The translations under genes and the position numbers were made by a program. The notes beneath the pieces were generated by a model, which saw nothing but the letters and a program-made list of their open reading frames with translations, ran no database searches and had not been told where the DNA came from. A DNA stretch of 64,000 bases. Source: Candidatus Lachnoclostridium pullistercoris. GTDB taxonomy: Bacteria; Bacillota; Clostridia; Lachnospirales; Lachnospiraceae. This document shows, in pieces, positions 57,291 through 64,000 of the stretch. How positions within the stretch are numbered: the stretch's first letter is position 1; the number at the start of each line of letters is the position of its first letter. Location: positions 1-64,000 of the forward strand of contig DWWL01000049.1 in assembly GCA_019119775.1 (NCBI GenBank). The letters are read 5' to 3'.

Positions 57291-58478
57291 ATGAATTTTA
57301 AGGAATTAGCAGATCAAAATGAACAATGGATCATTGATCAGAGAAGATTTTTCCATCAGTGCCCGGAGGTTTCCTTTGAGGAGAAGAATACGACGAAGGA
57401 GATCGGAAAACGCCTGGAGGAGATGGGACTGACCCCTCACTATTATGAAGACTATACCGGCCTCTGGGCGATGATCGAGGGCGGAAAAGCCGGGGCAGGC
57501 ACGAAAACGGTGGCCCTGCGGGCTGACATCGACGCTCTGCCGGTGGAGGAGCACACGGGACTTTCCTTCTGCAGCAAGAATCCCGGGGTGATGCACGCCT
57601 GCGGCCACGACTGCCATATCGCCATGCTTCTCGGCGGCATCAAGATGCTGATGGAGAAGAAAGATGAGTTAAAGGGAAATGTGAAGATCATTTTCCAGGC
57701 GGCGGAGGAGTCCTGCTACGGAGCCAGATATTATATTGAGCATGGTTTCCTGGATGACGTGGACGCCATCTACGGAGCTCACATCTGGGGAGATTTCGAC
57801 GCGCCGTACATGAACTTTGAGTCCGGTCCCCGTATGGCCAGCGCAGATAATTTTACCATTGAAGTGGAAGGCGTGTCGGCTCACGGCTCCGCTCCTCACC
57901 AGGGAATTGACGCAATCCTGGCGGCGGCCCACATGATCACAGAGATCCAGGCTATCGTATCCAGGATGAATGATCCTTTAAATCCCCTGGTAGTGACCAT
58001 CGGCGAGATCCACGGCGGCCAGAGGTTCAACATCATTGCCAACAAGGTAGTGATGGAGGGAACCACCAGAACCCATTCCGCGGAGATGAGAGGAAAGACG
58101 GAGGGACTGTTGAGAAATATTGTGGAGCACGTGGCGGAGTCCTTCGGAGCGAAGGCTACCTTAAAATTTGACTATTATCCGGGCCCGGTGATCAATGATC
58201 ACGAGGATCTGAACCGGATCGCAAACGCCGCCGCAGTGAAGCTCTACGGCGAGGGCTGCTTAAAGAGCCTGCCGAAGATGATGGGCAGCGAGGACTTTGC
58301 CATGTTCATGGAGAAGGTGCCGGGCATCTTCGGATTCATCGGCAGCCGCAATGAAAAGCTGGGTTACACGGCGAAGAACCACAACGACCATTACACGGTG
58401 GATGAGAGCGTGCTGAAGCGGGGAGCTGCCATGTACGCCCAGTTTGCTTATGATTATCTGGAAGAGAAGGCAGAATAA
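57291..58478 (+). CDS. M20 family amidohydrolase
   Basis: The 395-aa zinc amidohydrolase has ALRADIDALPVEEHTGL, MHACGHDCHIAML, HGSAPHQGIDA and MMGSEDFAMFM. The catalytic Glu pair sits in FQAAEESCYG, where the usual FQPAEE proline is Ala. It is a close paralogue of the gene at 52042 along its whole length. AAAGGACGGGGATTTTTT precedes the ATG. DegV starts 23 nt downstream, so the two may be co-transcribed. Confidence 0.93.
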   Translation: MNFKELADQNEQWIIDQRRFFHQCPEVSFEEKNTTKEIGKRLEEMGLTPHYYEDYTGLWAMIEGGKAGAGTKTVALRADIDALPVEEHTGLSFCSKNPGVMHACGHDCHIAMLLGGIKMLMEKKDELKGNVKIIFQAAEESCYGARYYIEHGFLDDVDAIYGAHIWGDFDAPYMNFESGPRMASADNFTIEVEGVSAHGSAPHQGIDAILAAAHMITEIQAIVSRMNDPLNPLVVTIGEIHGGQRFNIIANKVVMEGTTRTHSAEMRGKTEGLLRNIVEHVAESFGAKATLKFDYYPGPVINDHEDLNRIANAAAVKLYGEGCLKSLPKMMGSEDFAMFMEKVPGIFGFIGSRNEKLGYTAKNHNDHYTVDESVLKRGAAMYAQFAYDYLEEKAE

Positions 58479-58501
58479 CGGCCGGACAGGAGGCTCAGGC
58501 G

Positions 58502-59386
58502 ATGGGAGAATTTGTGATTACCTGCTGTTCTACAGCGGATATGGACAGGAAGTTTTTTGAGGACAGAGGGATCCCCTTTGCCTGTTTTCACTGCCTGATG
58601 GACGGAAAAGAATATCAGGACGATCTGGGAAAGAGCATGGCGCCGGAAGAATTTTACCGGCGGGTGGCCGCCGGGGCCATGCCCACCACGGCCCAGATCA
58701 ATGTGGAAGAGTATGAAGAACTGTTCCGGCCGGTGCTGGAGGAGGGGAAGGATGTGCTCCACATCACCCTCTCCAGCGGGATTTCCGGCTCCATCAATTC
58801 GGCCAGGCTGGCGAAGGAGCAGCTGGAGGAGGAATTTCCGGAGAGAAAGATCCTGGTGGAGGACTCTCTGGGGGCTTCTTCCGGATACGGGATGCTGGTG
58901 ATGCTGGCAGACGATATGAGAAAAAAAGGAGCCGGCCTGGAGGAGACAGCTGCCTGGGTGAGGGAGCACCGCTTAAATATCCACCACTGGTTTTTCTCCA
59001 CGGATCTGACCAGCTTCATCCGGGGCGGAAGGATCTCAAAGACCGCCGGCCTGTTCGGCACGGCCCTCGGGATCTGCCCGCTGATGAATGTGGACGGAGA
59101 GGGGAAACTGGTTCCCAGGGAGAAGTACCGGGGGAAGAAAAAAGTGATCCAGGCCATGGTGGAGAAGATGAAGCAGCACGCCAGAGATGGGAAAAATTAT
59201 AATGGCAGGTGCATGATTTCCCATTCCGCCTGCTATGAGGATGCCAGAGCGGTGGCAGATCTGGTGGAGCGGGAGTTTCCCATGCTTGCTGCGCCGGTGG
59301 AGATCCATTCCATCGGGATGGTGATCGGCAGCCACACAGGCCCGGGGACAGTGGCTCTGTTCTTTGAGGGCGATAAACGAAAATGA
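58502..59386 (+). CDS. DegV family fatty-acid-binding protein
   Basis: The 294-aa two-domain DegV fold binds a fatty acid and presents it to acyl kinases for phospholipid synthesis. Family motifs are CCSTADMD at the start, LSSGISGSINSARLA, VEDSLGASSGYGMLV and the C-terminal HTGPGTVALFFEG. AGGAGGCTCAGGCG precedes the ATG. It fits with the fab operon in the same window only in a general sense. Confidence 0.92.
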   Translation: MGEFVITCCSTADMDRKFFEDRGIPFACFHCLMDGKEYQDDLGKSMAPEEFYRRVAAGAMPTTAQINVEEYEELFRPVLEEGKDVLHITLSSGISGSINSARLAKEQLEEEFPERKILVEDSLGASSGYGMLVMLADDMRKKGAGLEETAAWVREHRLNIHHWFFSTDLTSFIRGGRISKTAGLFGTALGICPLMNVDGEGKLVPREKYRGKKKVIQAMVEKMKQHARDGKNYNGRCMISHSACYEDARAVADLVEREFPMLAAPVEIHSIGMVIGSHTGPGTVALFFEGDKRK

Positions 59387-59402
59387 GCGCGGCGATGTTT
59401 TT

Positions 59403-59468
59403 GAGGCGCTGAATGTGCCGCGAATTTGATATTTCGAGGTGCTGAATGTGCCGTAAATCAAATGCCCC
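59403..59468 (+). repeat. Tandem repeat behind degV
   Basis: Two 33-bp units begin GAGGCGCTGAATGTGCCGCGAA and GAGGTGCTGAATGTGCCGTAAA. They are directly adjacent and lead into the large terminator. Confidence 0.7.
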
Positions 59469-59496
59469 GCAGCTTTGGCTGCGGGGCATTTGATTT
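59455..59496. terminator. Bidirectional terminator between degV and lipoprotein genes
   Basis: AAATCAAATGCCCCGCAGC-tttg-GCTGCGGGGCATTTGATTT is a perfect 19-bp stem with A/T-rich outer ends on both strands. It separates two convergent genes. Confidence 0.85.
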
Positions 59497-59521
59497 CCCT
59501 GCGGTGAGCAGGGCATTTCAG

Positions 59522-60085
59522 TTACTCTGTAATCAGAGTTTCGTACTCATTCTGGAATGTGACGCCGTCGGCAAATACGGTGCCGTTTTCCTGAATGGTC
59601 AGGGAGCGGACTCCCAGGTTTTCCGTGATGGTGTTGCCGATGGCAGCGGTGATCAGCTGCTTGTCAATGTTATCCCCGTCCGGAATATCAGACAGATTGA
59701 GAACTGCGGATGCGGTGACAGTGGCGCCTGCCTCTGCTCCGGGGCCTGCGGAGGAGCCGTCCTCCTCGCCCTCCGTCTCATAGGAGAGAACCTGACAGTC
59801 TTCCGGAAGAACGCCGTACTCTACCAGCTTTGCCACCAGGGACTCGGCATCCAGGGTGGACAGTCCTTCCATAGCCTGCTTCAAGCCGGTTCTTTCCTCA
59901 TCCGGCACGTAGATGGACGCGATCTCCAGCACCTCAGTGGTGGGATCCGGTACTTTATCCTCAGCGCTGCCTGTGGACTGCTGCTCCAGAACAGCTGCCG
60001 GATCCGTTTCTTTCTGAGTGGGGGAGCAGGCGGCCATGGATACGGCCAGCAGAGCACCTGTTATGCAAAGTGCAATTTTTTTCAT
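59522..60085 (-). CDS. Lipoprotein with possible GerMN-like domain
   Basis: The 187-aa product has a signal peptide with lipobox VSMAAC and an acidic tether. The C-terminal region (ATVTASAVLNLSDIPDGD, LITAAIGNTITENLGVRSLTIQENG) resembles the GerMN domain of spore-germination proteins such as GerM. That assignment rests on pattern only. It lies 18 nt after the FabT-like MarR gene on the same strand and is probably co-transcribed with it. Confidence 0.7.
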   Translation of the reverse strand: MKKIALCITGALLAVSMAACSPTQKETDPAAVLEQQSTGSAEDKVPDPTTEVLEIASIYVPDEERTGLKQAMEGLSTLDAESLVAKLVEYGVLPEDCQVLSYETEGEEDGSSAGPGAEAGATVTASAVLNLSDIPDGDNIDKQLITAAIGNTITENLGVRSLTIQENGTVFADGVTFQNEYETLITE

Positions 60086-60103
60086 AAATGTAATGCCTCC
60101 TTT

Positions 60104-60580
60104 TTATGCCCCGCCTGATTGCTGCGGGGGATTTGAACCATTGGGCTGGAAACTGCCGAACCAGCTGGTCAGCTTTTCCAGCGCTTTTACCAGCGCGTCC
60201 ATCTCCTCAGGAGTCAGGGCGGAACGGATTCCGTCGATCATTTCCTGGTGGAAACGGGCGTGATGGGCGTAGGCTTTTCTGCCTTTTTCTGAGAGGGAAA
60301 TGTAGACGACCCGGCGGTCGCTGCGGCCCCGCTCGCGGGTGACGTAGCCTTTTTTAACCAGTCCGTTCATGGCAATGGTCAGCGTGCCGACCGTGACAGA
60401 GAGCTCTCTGGCGATGGTAGACATATTTTTGGGGCTGCCTGTGCCGATCGCCTCAATGACGTGCATGTCATTGCTTGTAATGTCAGGGAATTCCCCCGAG
60501 GCCACTGCTTTCTGTTCAATATCCATGATGTCCCGAAACAGATTGACGAATACGTCGTTCAGCGTTTGATAGCTATCCAC
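60104..60580 (-). CDS. MarR family regulator, FabT-like
   Basis: The 158-aa winged-HTH protein resembles FabT, the repressor of fatty-acid synthesis in streptococci and lactococci. The family traits are an N-terminal helix with LFRDIMDIEQKAV, ITSNDMHVIEAIG, MSTIARELSVTVGTLTIAMNGLVKKGYVTRERGRSDRRVVYISLSEKG and HARFHQEMI. FabT binds DNA with long-chain acyl-ACP as co-repressor. A one-mismatch FabT box lies on the fab promoter at 34063. fabT is usually next to fabH; here it is 26 kb away, beside a lipoprotein gene. The C-terminal QPNGSNPPQQSGGA tail is extra. Confidence 0.82.
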   Translation of the reverse strand: MDSYQTLNDVFVNLFRDIMDIEQKAVASGEFPDITSNDMHVIEAIGTGSPKNMSTIARELSVTVGTLTIAMNGLVKKGYVTRERGRSDRRVVYISLSEKGRKAYAHHARFHQEMIDGIRSALTPEEMDALVKALEKLTSWFGSFQPNGSNPPQQSGGA

Positions 60581-60633
60581 TTTTTTCCCCTTTTTTAGAC
60601 ATGAACCATTCTGTATCTAAAAGTCTCCAACTG

Positions 60634-60662
60634 ATTATACATGATTTTTTTTCTCATTACAA
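60634..60662 (-). promoter_or_regulatory. Promoter of the FabT-like gene
   Basis: Minus strand: TTGTAA, 17-nt spacer, TATAAT, 54 nt before the start codon. Confidence 0.75.
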
Positions 60663-60734
60663 CTGTGTAAAAGTTAGGAAATTCTTACTTTTTTCTGGCG
60701 AAGGGCACTGTCTGGCCGTCTGCGCGGCCTCCTC

Positions 60735-61256
60735 CTACAGGGAGGCGAGAAAAACAGCGGCTGCGGTTCCGGCCGCGGTGGCGATGAGGGCGCCGGCCAG
60801 AGTATACCTGGTCCTGGTGACGCCGACGGAGCCGAAATAGAGGCTCATGCAGTAAAATACGGTTTCTGTGCAGCTCATGAGGATGGAGGCGGACATGCCG
60901 GTGAAGGAATCGGCGCCGAATTCCCGGAACAGATCCAGAAGAAGGCCGGTGGCGGCAGAGTTGGAGATCAGCCGGACAATGAGCAGAGGAACCAGAGGCG
61001 GCGGAATGCGGAGAAAGGAGGCGGGAACTGTGAGAAGTTCTCCCAGAAAATCCAGAAAGCCGGAGGCGCGCAGCACGCCCACCGCCGTCATCAGGCCCAC
61101 CAGAGTGGGAAGGATGCCGGCTACTGTGCGGATGCCGTCGGCGGCTCCTTTTAAGAAGTCGTCGAATACAGGCCGGCGGGACAGGATTCCAAAGCCGATC
61201 ATATAGAACAGGATAAAGGGCACCAGGATATTGGAGAGATAAGTGAGAATGGACAT
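60735..61256 (-). CDS. spmB: Spore maturation protein B
   Basis: The 173-aa nucleoside-recognition-domain membrane protein is partner of SpmA in spore core dehydration. Typical stretches are the N-terminal LVPFILFYMIGFGILSRRPVFDDFLKGAADGI, ILPTLVGLMTAVGVLRASGF, and NSAATGLLLDLFREFGADSF...SCTETVFYCMSLYFGSVG. It is 12 kb from spmA and on the opposite strand, so the normal operon is split. Confidence 0.88.
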   Translation of the reverse strand: MSILTYLSNILVPFILFYMIGFGILSRRPVFDDFLKGAADGIRTVAGILPTLVGLMTAVGVLRASGFLDFLGELLTVPASFLRIPPPLVPLLIVRLISNSAATGLLLDLFREFGADSFTGMSASILMSCTETVFYCMSLYFGSVGVTRTRYTLAGALIATAAGTAAAVFLASL

Positions 61257-61261
61257 GAAAA

Positions 61262-61299
61262 CACCGGGGAAACCTTTTTATAAAGATATTCCCCGGCGT
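61262..61299 (-). terminator. Hairpin between the DUF885 gene and spmB
   Basis: The stem pairs CACCGGGGAA with TTCCCCGGCG across an AT-rich loop; on the minus strand it is followed by TGTTTTC and then the spmB ATG. The loop holds AAAAAGG, a possible spmB ribosome site. It could end the DUF885 transcript or gate spmB translation. Confidence 0.6.
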
Positions 61300-61341
61300 G
61301 AAAAATATGAGCGGGAGTTTCTCCGCCTGTCTCTTTAAAAT

Positions 61342-63180
61342 TTATGCTGCCTTCTGCGTCAGCGGAGCCGTCACCAGCCAGGAGCGGAAATAGGTGCGGA
61401 TCAGAGAGAATGGAGCAGGCCCCATATCTAATAGGAAGGTATGGAAGGCTTGGGCGTCAAAGTCAGCCCCCAGGGTCTCCTCCGCCTGTTCCCTCATCTC
61501 CTGGATCTCCATCCAGCCCACGTAGTACTCCAGGTAGTTGGACGGGTTATCCACCATAGCTTCAAACATGCGGTCCACCGTCTCCTGGTCGGTGATTCCG
61601 TAGGTTTCTTCCAGGAAAGCGGCTGTCTGGTCCCTGGTCCAGCCGTAATAGTTGATGTTCAGATCCAGCAGGGCATGGATCCCCAGAGTGACCGCCTGGT
61701 TGTGCATGAGCAGATCCTGAAGTTCAGGGGAGAGGCCGTTGTCAAAAAAGTAGGACTGAAATTCGGCGTAGGTGGCCCAGCCTTCCGTGTAGGCGGGGAA
61801 GGAGAGCAGGTGGCGCACCGGATCATCGCAGACAGAGGAAAAATAAACTGTCTGATAGAGATGGCCGGGATACCCCTCGTGGGCCAGAGTGGTGTAGAGG
61901 GGCGTGGACGCGTACTGCTCGCTGCCGTTGATGTAGATCACATTGTCCTGAAAACGGTCCATGGGCGGCGTCAGGTAAAAGGCGGGGCTCAGGGAGAGTT
62001 CCAGGGCTTCCGGTACATTTTTTACAGTGTAGGAGCAGGCGGGGAGCTGCGGAAAATCCTCTTCAATCTGCAACTGGAGAGAGTTAAGAATCTCAGAGGC
62101 TTCCGTTTCCCTGAAAGAGCAGGTAAGCATCTCCGAGTAAAGTTCCGGCGTCAGTCCTTCTGCCACCGCCGCGGCGTCAGAGCTGATGCGGTCTGTGACG
62201 GCGTCGGTCAGCTCATCCACAGAGGAGTAGGAGGTGCCTGTGGCTGCCTGCACCAGGTACTCATAATATTCCCGGCCCTGGGGATAGCCGCACATGCCGA
62301 TCTCATTGGTCCCGGTGCCCTTTAAGCTGCTTAAGGTCTCGATAAGAGTCTGATAGGCGGGGATAAAATGTTCCGCGATGAGGGCGGTGTGCCGGCTCTG
62401 CCACTCCTTTTTCTCCTCCTCGGAGACGTCCGTCAGCCCGGCCAGCTTTTCATCAAAGGTTTCCGTGAGAAAATTTTCCTGGGGCGGAATCAGGTAGCTC
62501 TCGCAGGACTGGATCAGGTGTTCAATGGTGGTGTCGCTGTAGTACAGGCCGGCGGCTGATTTTTCCTTTTCAAACTCTGCCAGTTCCCCGTAGTAGACGT
62601 CGATCTGGGAGAGCATCCACAGGTAATCTTCCACGTCGCCTCCGTCGTAGAAGGGGTATTCCGCCAGCAGGATGGGCAGCTGGGCCTGGACGCCGATGGT
62701 GGGGGCAAGAGGCCGGCTGTAGAGCTCAAGCCCATCGCTCATCAGGGCTGTTTCCAGGTAAGAGTCCAGTACGGACCAGGTCAGCTGCTGTTCATCAGTC
62801 AGCAGAGAGCGGTCAAACTGGCGCAATTCTTCCTGCACAGCCCTGGTGTCGGCCATGTCTGCCTGGAGAGCCTCCAGCGAGCCTTCGCCGAAGGCGGAGG
62901 CGGCTTTTTCGATCCCGTAGGCGGACGGGTCGGCCAGACTGTAGTGGAGAGAAATGGCGTCGGAGGCAATCTCTTTCCGAAACAGTTCTTCTGTAAATTC
63001 ATCAAAGGCATTTCTGGCCTGAACGGAGGCTTCCGTATAGACTTCGTAGTCCTGACCGGCCGGAGCGGATGTCTCTGTGATGTCCGGCACTCCGCGGCAG
63101 CCGGACGCCAGAAGCGCAGCCGCGAGAAAAACGGCGGCGCTGCTCCTCAGACGGCGGCCTCTGGAATGAATATGATTCAT
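61342..63180 (-). CDS. DUF885 family zinc metallopeptidase lipoprotein
   Basis: The 612-aa product has an arginine-rich signal peptide with lipobox LLASGC. The body is DUF885: the metal site LAHEGYPGHLYQ (the family HExxPGH motif) with the downstream Glu in YTEGWATYAEF, then the C-terminal DMGPAPFSLIRTYF. It is likely a surface-anchored carboxypeptidase-type enzyme acting on peptides, which fits the peptide-uptake genes. AGGAGGAACCATC is placed for ATG 63180; the track ORF start is too far upstream. Confidence 0.88.
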   Translation of the reverse strand: MNHIHSRGRRLRSSAAVFLAAALLASGCRGVPDITETSAPAGQDYEVYTEASVQARNAFDEFTEELFRKEIASDAISLHYSLADPSAYGIEKAASAFGEGSLEALQADMADTRAVQEELRQFDRSLLTDEQQLTWSVLDSYLETALMSDGLELYSRPLAPTIGVQAQLPILLAEYPFYDGGDVEDYLWMLSQIDVYYGELAEFEKEKSAAGLYYSDTTIEHLIQSCESYLIPPQENFLTETFDEKLAGLTDVSEEEKKEWQSRHTALIAEHFIPAYQTLIETLSSLKGTGTNEIGMCGYPQGREYYEYLVQAATGTSYSSVDELTDAVTDRISSDAAAVAEGLTPELYSEMLTCSFRETEASEILNSLQLQIEEDFPQLPACSYTVKNVPEALELSLSPAFYLTPPMDRFQDNVIYINGSEQYASTPLYTTLAHEGYPGHLYQTVYFSSVCDDPVRHLLSFPAYTEGWATYAEFQSYFFDNGLSPELQDLLMHNQAVTLGIHALLDLNINYYGWTRDQTAAFLEETYGITDQETVDRMFEAMVDNPSNYLEYYVGWMEIQEMREQAEETLGADFDAQAFHTFLLDMGPAPFSLIRTYFRSWLVTAPLTQKAA

Positions 63181-63205
63181 GATGGTTCCTCCTGGTTTTT
63201 TCCTA

Positions 63206-63234
63206 ATTATAATATATATTGAAGAAGATGACAA
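63206..63234 (-). promoter_or_regulatory. Promoter of the DUF885 gene
   Basis: Minus strand: TTGTCA, 17-nt spacer, TATAAT, 26 nt before the start codon. Confidence 0.75.
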
Positions 63235-63263
63235 ATCATAACCGTTTCCCGCCGGTCCCAGGC

Positions 63264-63292
63264 TTGACAAAGAGGGGGGAAACGATTAAACT
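63264..63292 (+). promoter_or_regulatory. Promoter of metG
   Basis: TTGACA, 17-nt spacer, TAAACT. It drives the T-box leader. Confidence 0.75.
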
Positions 63293-63299
63293 AAAACTG

Positions 63300-63592
63300 T
63301 ATTTTTCCAGAAAAATAGAGGAAAATGCTGGGAAGAGAAGAGTAGGCGGCAAAAGCCATGACAGAGAATCCCGGAAGCTGAGAAGGGAGCATGGAAGGAC
63401 TGCTGAACATGGCCTCGGAGCAGAGCGGGTGAGGGAATGGACCTGAGCCTGCGACGGGAGCGCCCGTTACCGCGCAGACTGTGGGATAAGCAGCAGTTGT
63501 CAAGGTCCGCGCCGTGAGGGGCGGATGAATTAAAGTGGTAACACGGGATCATGTCTCGTCTTTAAGAAGATTAAAGACGGGGCTTTTTTTTA
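63300..63592 (+). promoter_or_regulatory. T-box leader, methionine specifier
   Basis: The leader has a stem I region with AGTA and CAGAGA...GCTGAGAA elements. The specifier loop reads GAAC-ATG-GC (ATG at 63409-63411). The T-box is AAAGTGGTAACACGGG (63532-63547), whose TGGT can pair with the ACCA end of tRNA-Met (discriminator A). The terminator is CTCGTCTTTAA-gaaga-TTAAAGACGGG followed by a T-run (63555-63592). Uncharged tRNA-Met would favour the antiterminator and switch metG on. Confidence 0.92.
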
Positions 63593-63651
63593 ACAGGAAA
63601 CACTGTTCCCTGTTAAGCAAGAAGGCTCCGCGGGGACCGCACTGCGGCAGC
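63589..63651 (+). repeat. Post-terminator repeat, copy C
   Basis: TTTAACAGGAAAC-act-GTTCCCTGTTAAG is followed by GGCTCCGCGGGGACCGCACTGCGGC. It shares 43 of 56 bases with copy A. It begins in the T-box terminator U-tract and lies between it and metG. Confidence 0.7.
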
Positions 63652-63692
63652 GCACATTTTTATCAATGCAGAGGGAAAAGGAGGAGTTGGAC

Positions 63693-64000
63693 ATGTGCCA
63701 GAATTGTAAGAAACCGTATTATATTACAACGGCCATCGCTTATACGTCAGGCAAGCCCCACATCGGCAACACCTATGAGATCGTGCTGGCGGACAGCATT
63801 GCCCGCTATAAGAGAGAACAGGGCTATGATGTGAGATTCCAGACAGGAACGGATGAGCACGGCCAGAAGATCGAGCTGAAGGCTGAGGAAGCCGGCGTGA
63901 CGCCAAAGGAGTTTGTGGACGGCGTGGCCGGAGAGATCAAGAGAATCTGGGATCTGATGAATACGTCCTATGACAAGTTTATCCGCACTACGGACGAATA
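63693..64000 (+). CDS. metG: Methionyl-tRNA synthetase, N-terminal part
   Basis: The gene is cut by the window edge after 102 codons. The class I synthetase HIGH motif is in SGKPHIGNTYE, preceded by YYITTAIAY, and RFQTGTDEHGQKIE is the highly conserved MetRS stretch. AAAGGAGGAGTTGGAC precedes the ATG. Control by the upstream T-box with an ATG specifier supports the methionine assignment. Confidence 0.97.
   Translation, partial: MCQNCKKPYYITTAIAYTSGKPHIGNTYEIVLADSIARYKREQGYDVRFQTGTDEHGQKIELKAEEAGVTPKEFVDGVAGEIKRIWDLMNTSYDKFIRTTDE

Noticed and set aside
50693-58478. Composite transposon or genomic island around the M20 block
   Set aside because: No transposase, integrase, attachment repeats or base-composition break could be seen.
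60567-60578. GATAGCTATC palindrome at the start of the FabT-like gene as an autoregulatory FabT box
   Set aside because: It lies in the first codons and the arm spacing does not match the FabT consensus.
63219-63446. 75-aa ORF in front of metG
   Set aside because: Lies over the metG promoter and T-box stem I; structure explains the sequence better.

Overview
The window looks like a chromosome segment of a gut-type anaerobic Firmicute, most likely Lachnospiraceae (Clostridium cluster XIVa). The basis is: strong AGGAGG ribosome sites and sigma-A promoters; a clostridial fab operon with FabK instead of FabI; a T-box in front of metG; spore genes (spmA, spmB); bifunctional AdhE; and family resemblance throughout. 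Base composition looks mid-50s % GC by eye (not computed), with a visibly more AT-rich stretch at about 28.1-32.7 kb. No rRNA, tRNA, CRISPR array, integrase or insertion sequence was found.

Layout. 0-6.5 kb: Hsp20, galE, a zinc-ribbon membrane protein, DUF2156 and GNAT acyltransferases, a sirtuin, an aldo/keto reductase and DUF951. 6.6-7.8 kb: rpsF-ssb-rpsR behind a strong promoter and a hairpin that would cover the rpsF ribosome site. 7.9-18.9 kb: an oligopeptide ABC importer (binding protein, two permeases, two ATPases) running into an M20 amidohydrolase, a HAD phosphatase, a metal-dependent amidohydrolase, a cytidylate-kinase-like protein and a Bax-inhibitor-1 protein. 18.9-23.9 kb: a LysR regulator divergent from an amino-acid ABC importer plus an AbgB-like M20 amidohydrolase. 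24-27.8 kb: adhE with two promoters and Rex-like operators, then a small phosphotransferase. 27.8-32.7 kb: AT-richer accessory block with two divergent HTH proteins, an APC permease, a DUF401 permease and a MalY/PatB-type PLP lyase. 32.8-33.9 kb: an N-terminally truncated Fic gene butted against a flavin reductase.

34-44.7 kb: the complete fatty-acid initiation and elongation operon fabH-acpP-fabK-fabD-fabG-fabF-accB-fabZ-accC-accDA (AccD and AccA fused) plus a nitronate-monooxygenase-like gene. A FabT-type palindrome sits on its promoter. The matching FabT-like MarR regulator is encoded 26 kb away at 60.1 kb. 44.7-50.7 kb: sulfatase, amidohydrolase and cupin, a 148-bp four-stem palindromic element, spmA and a MATE pump with a terminator in its leader. 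50.7-58.5 kb: four more M20 amidohydrolases in two paralogous divergent pairs, with a DUF368 translocase and an unnamed transporter. 58.5-64 kb: DegV, a lipoprotein, FabT-like MarR, spmB, a DUF885 lipoprotein peptidase, and a methionine T-box with the start of metG.

The dominant theme is uptake and hydrolysis of amide-linked amino acids: six M20 enzymes, two amidohydrolase-superfamily enzymes and two ABC importers. The observations most worth following are the four-way-junction palindrome at 48.15 kb, a dispersed repeat that always sits just behind a terminator U-tract, the distant FabT regulator/operator pair, leader terminators before oppA and the MATE gene, Rex-like boxes shared by adhE and an M20 gene, and tandem duplications at several gene 3' ends. 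All calls come from reading the sequence; no database search was run.
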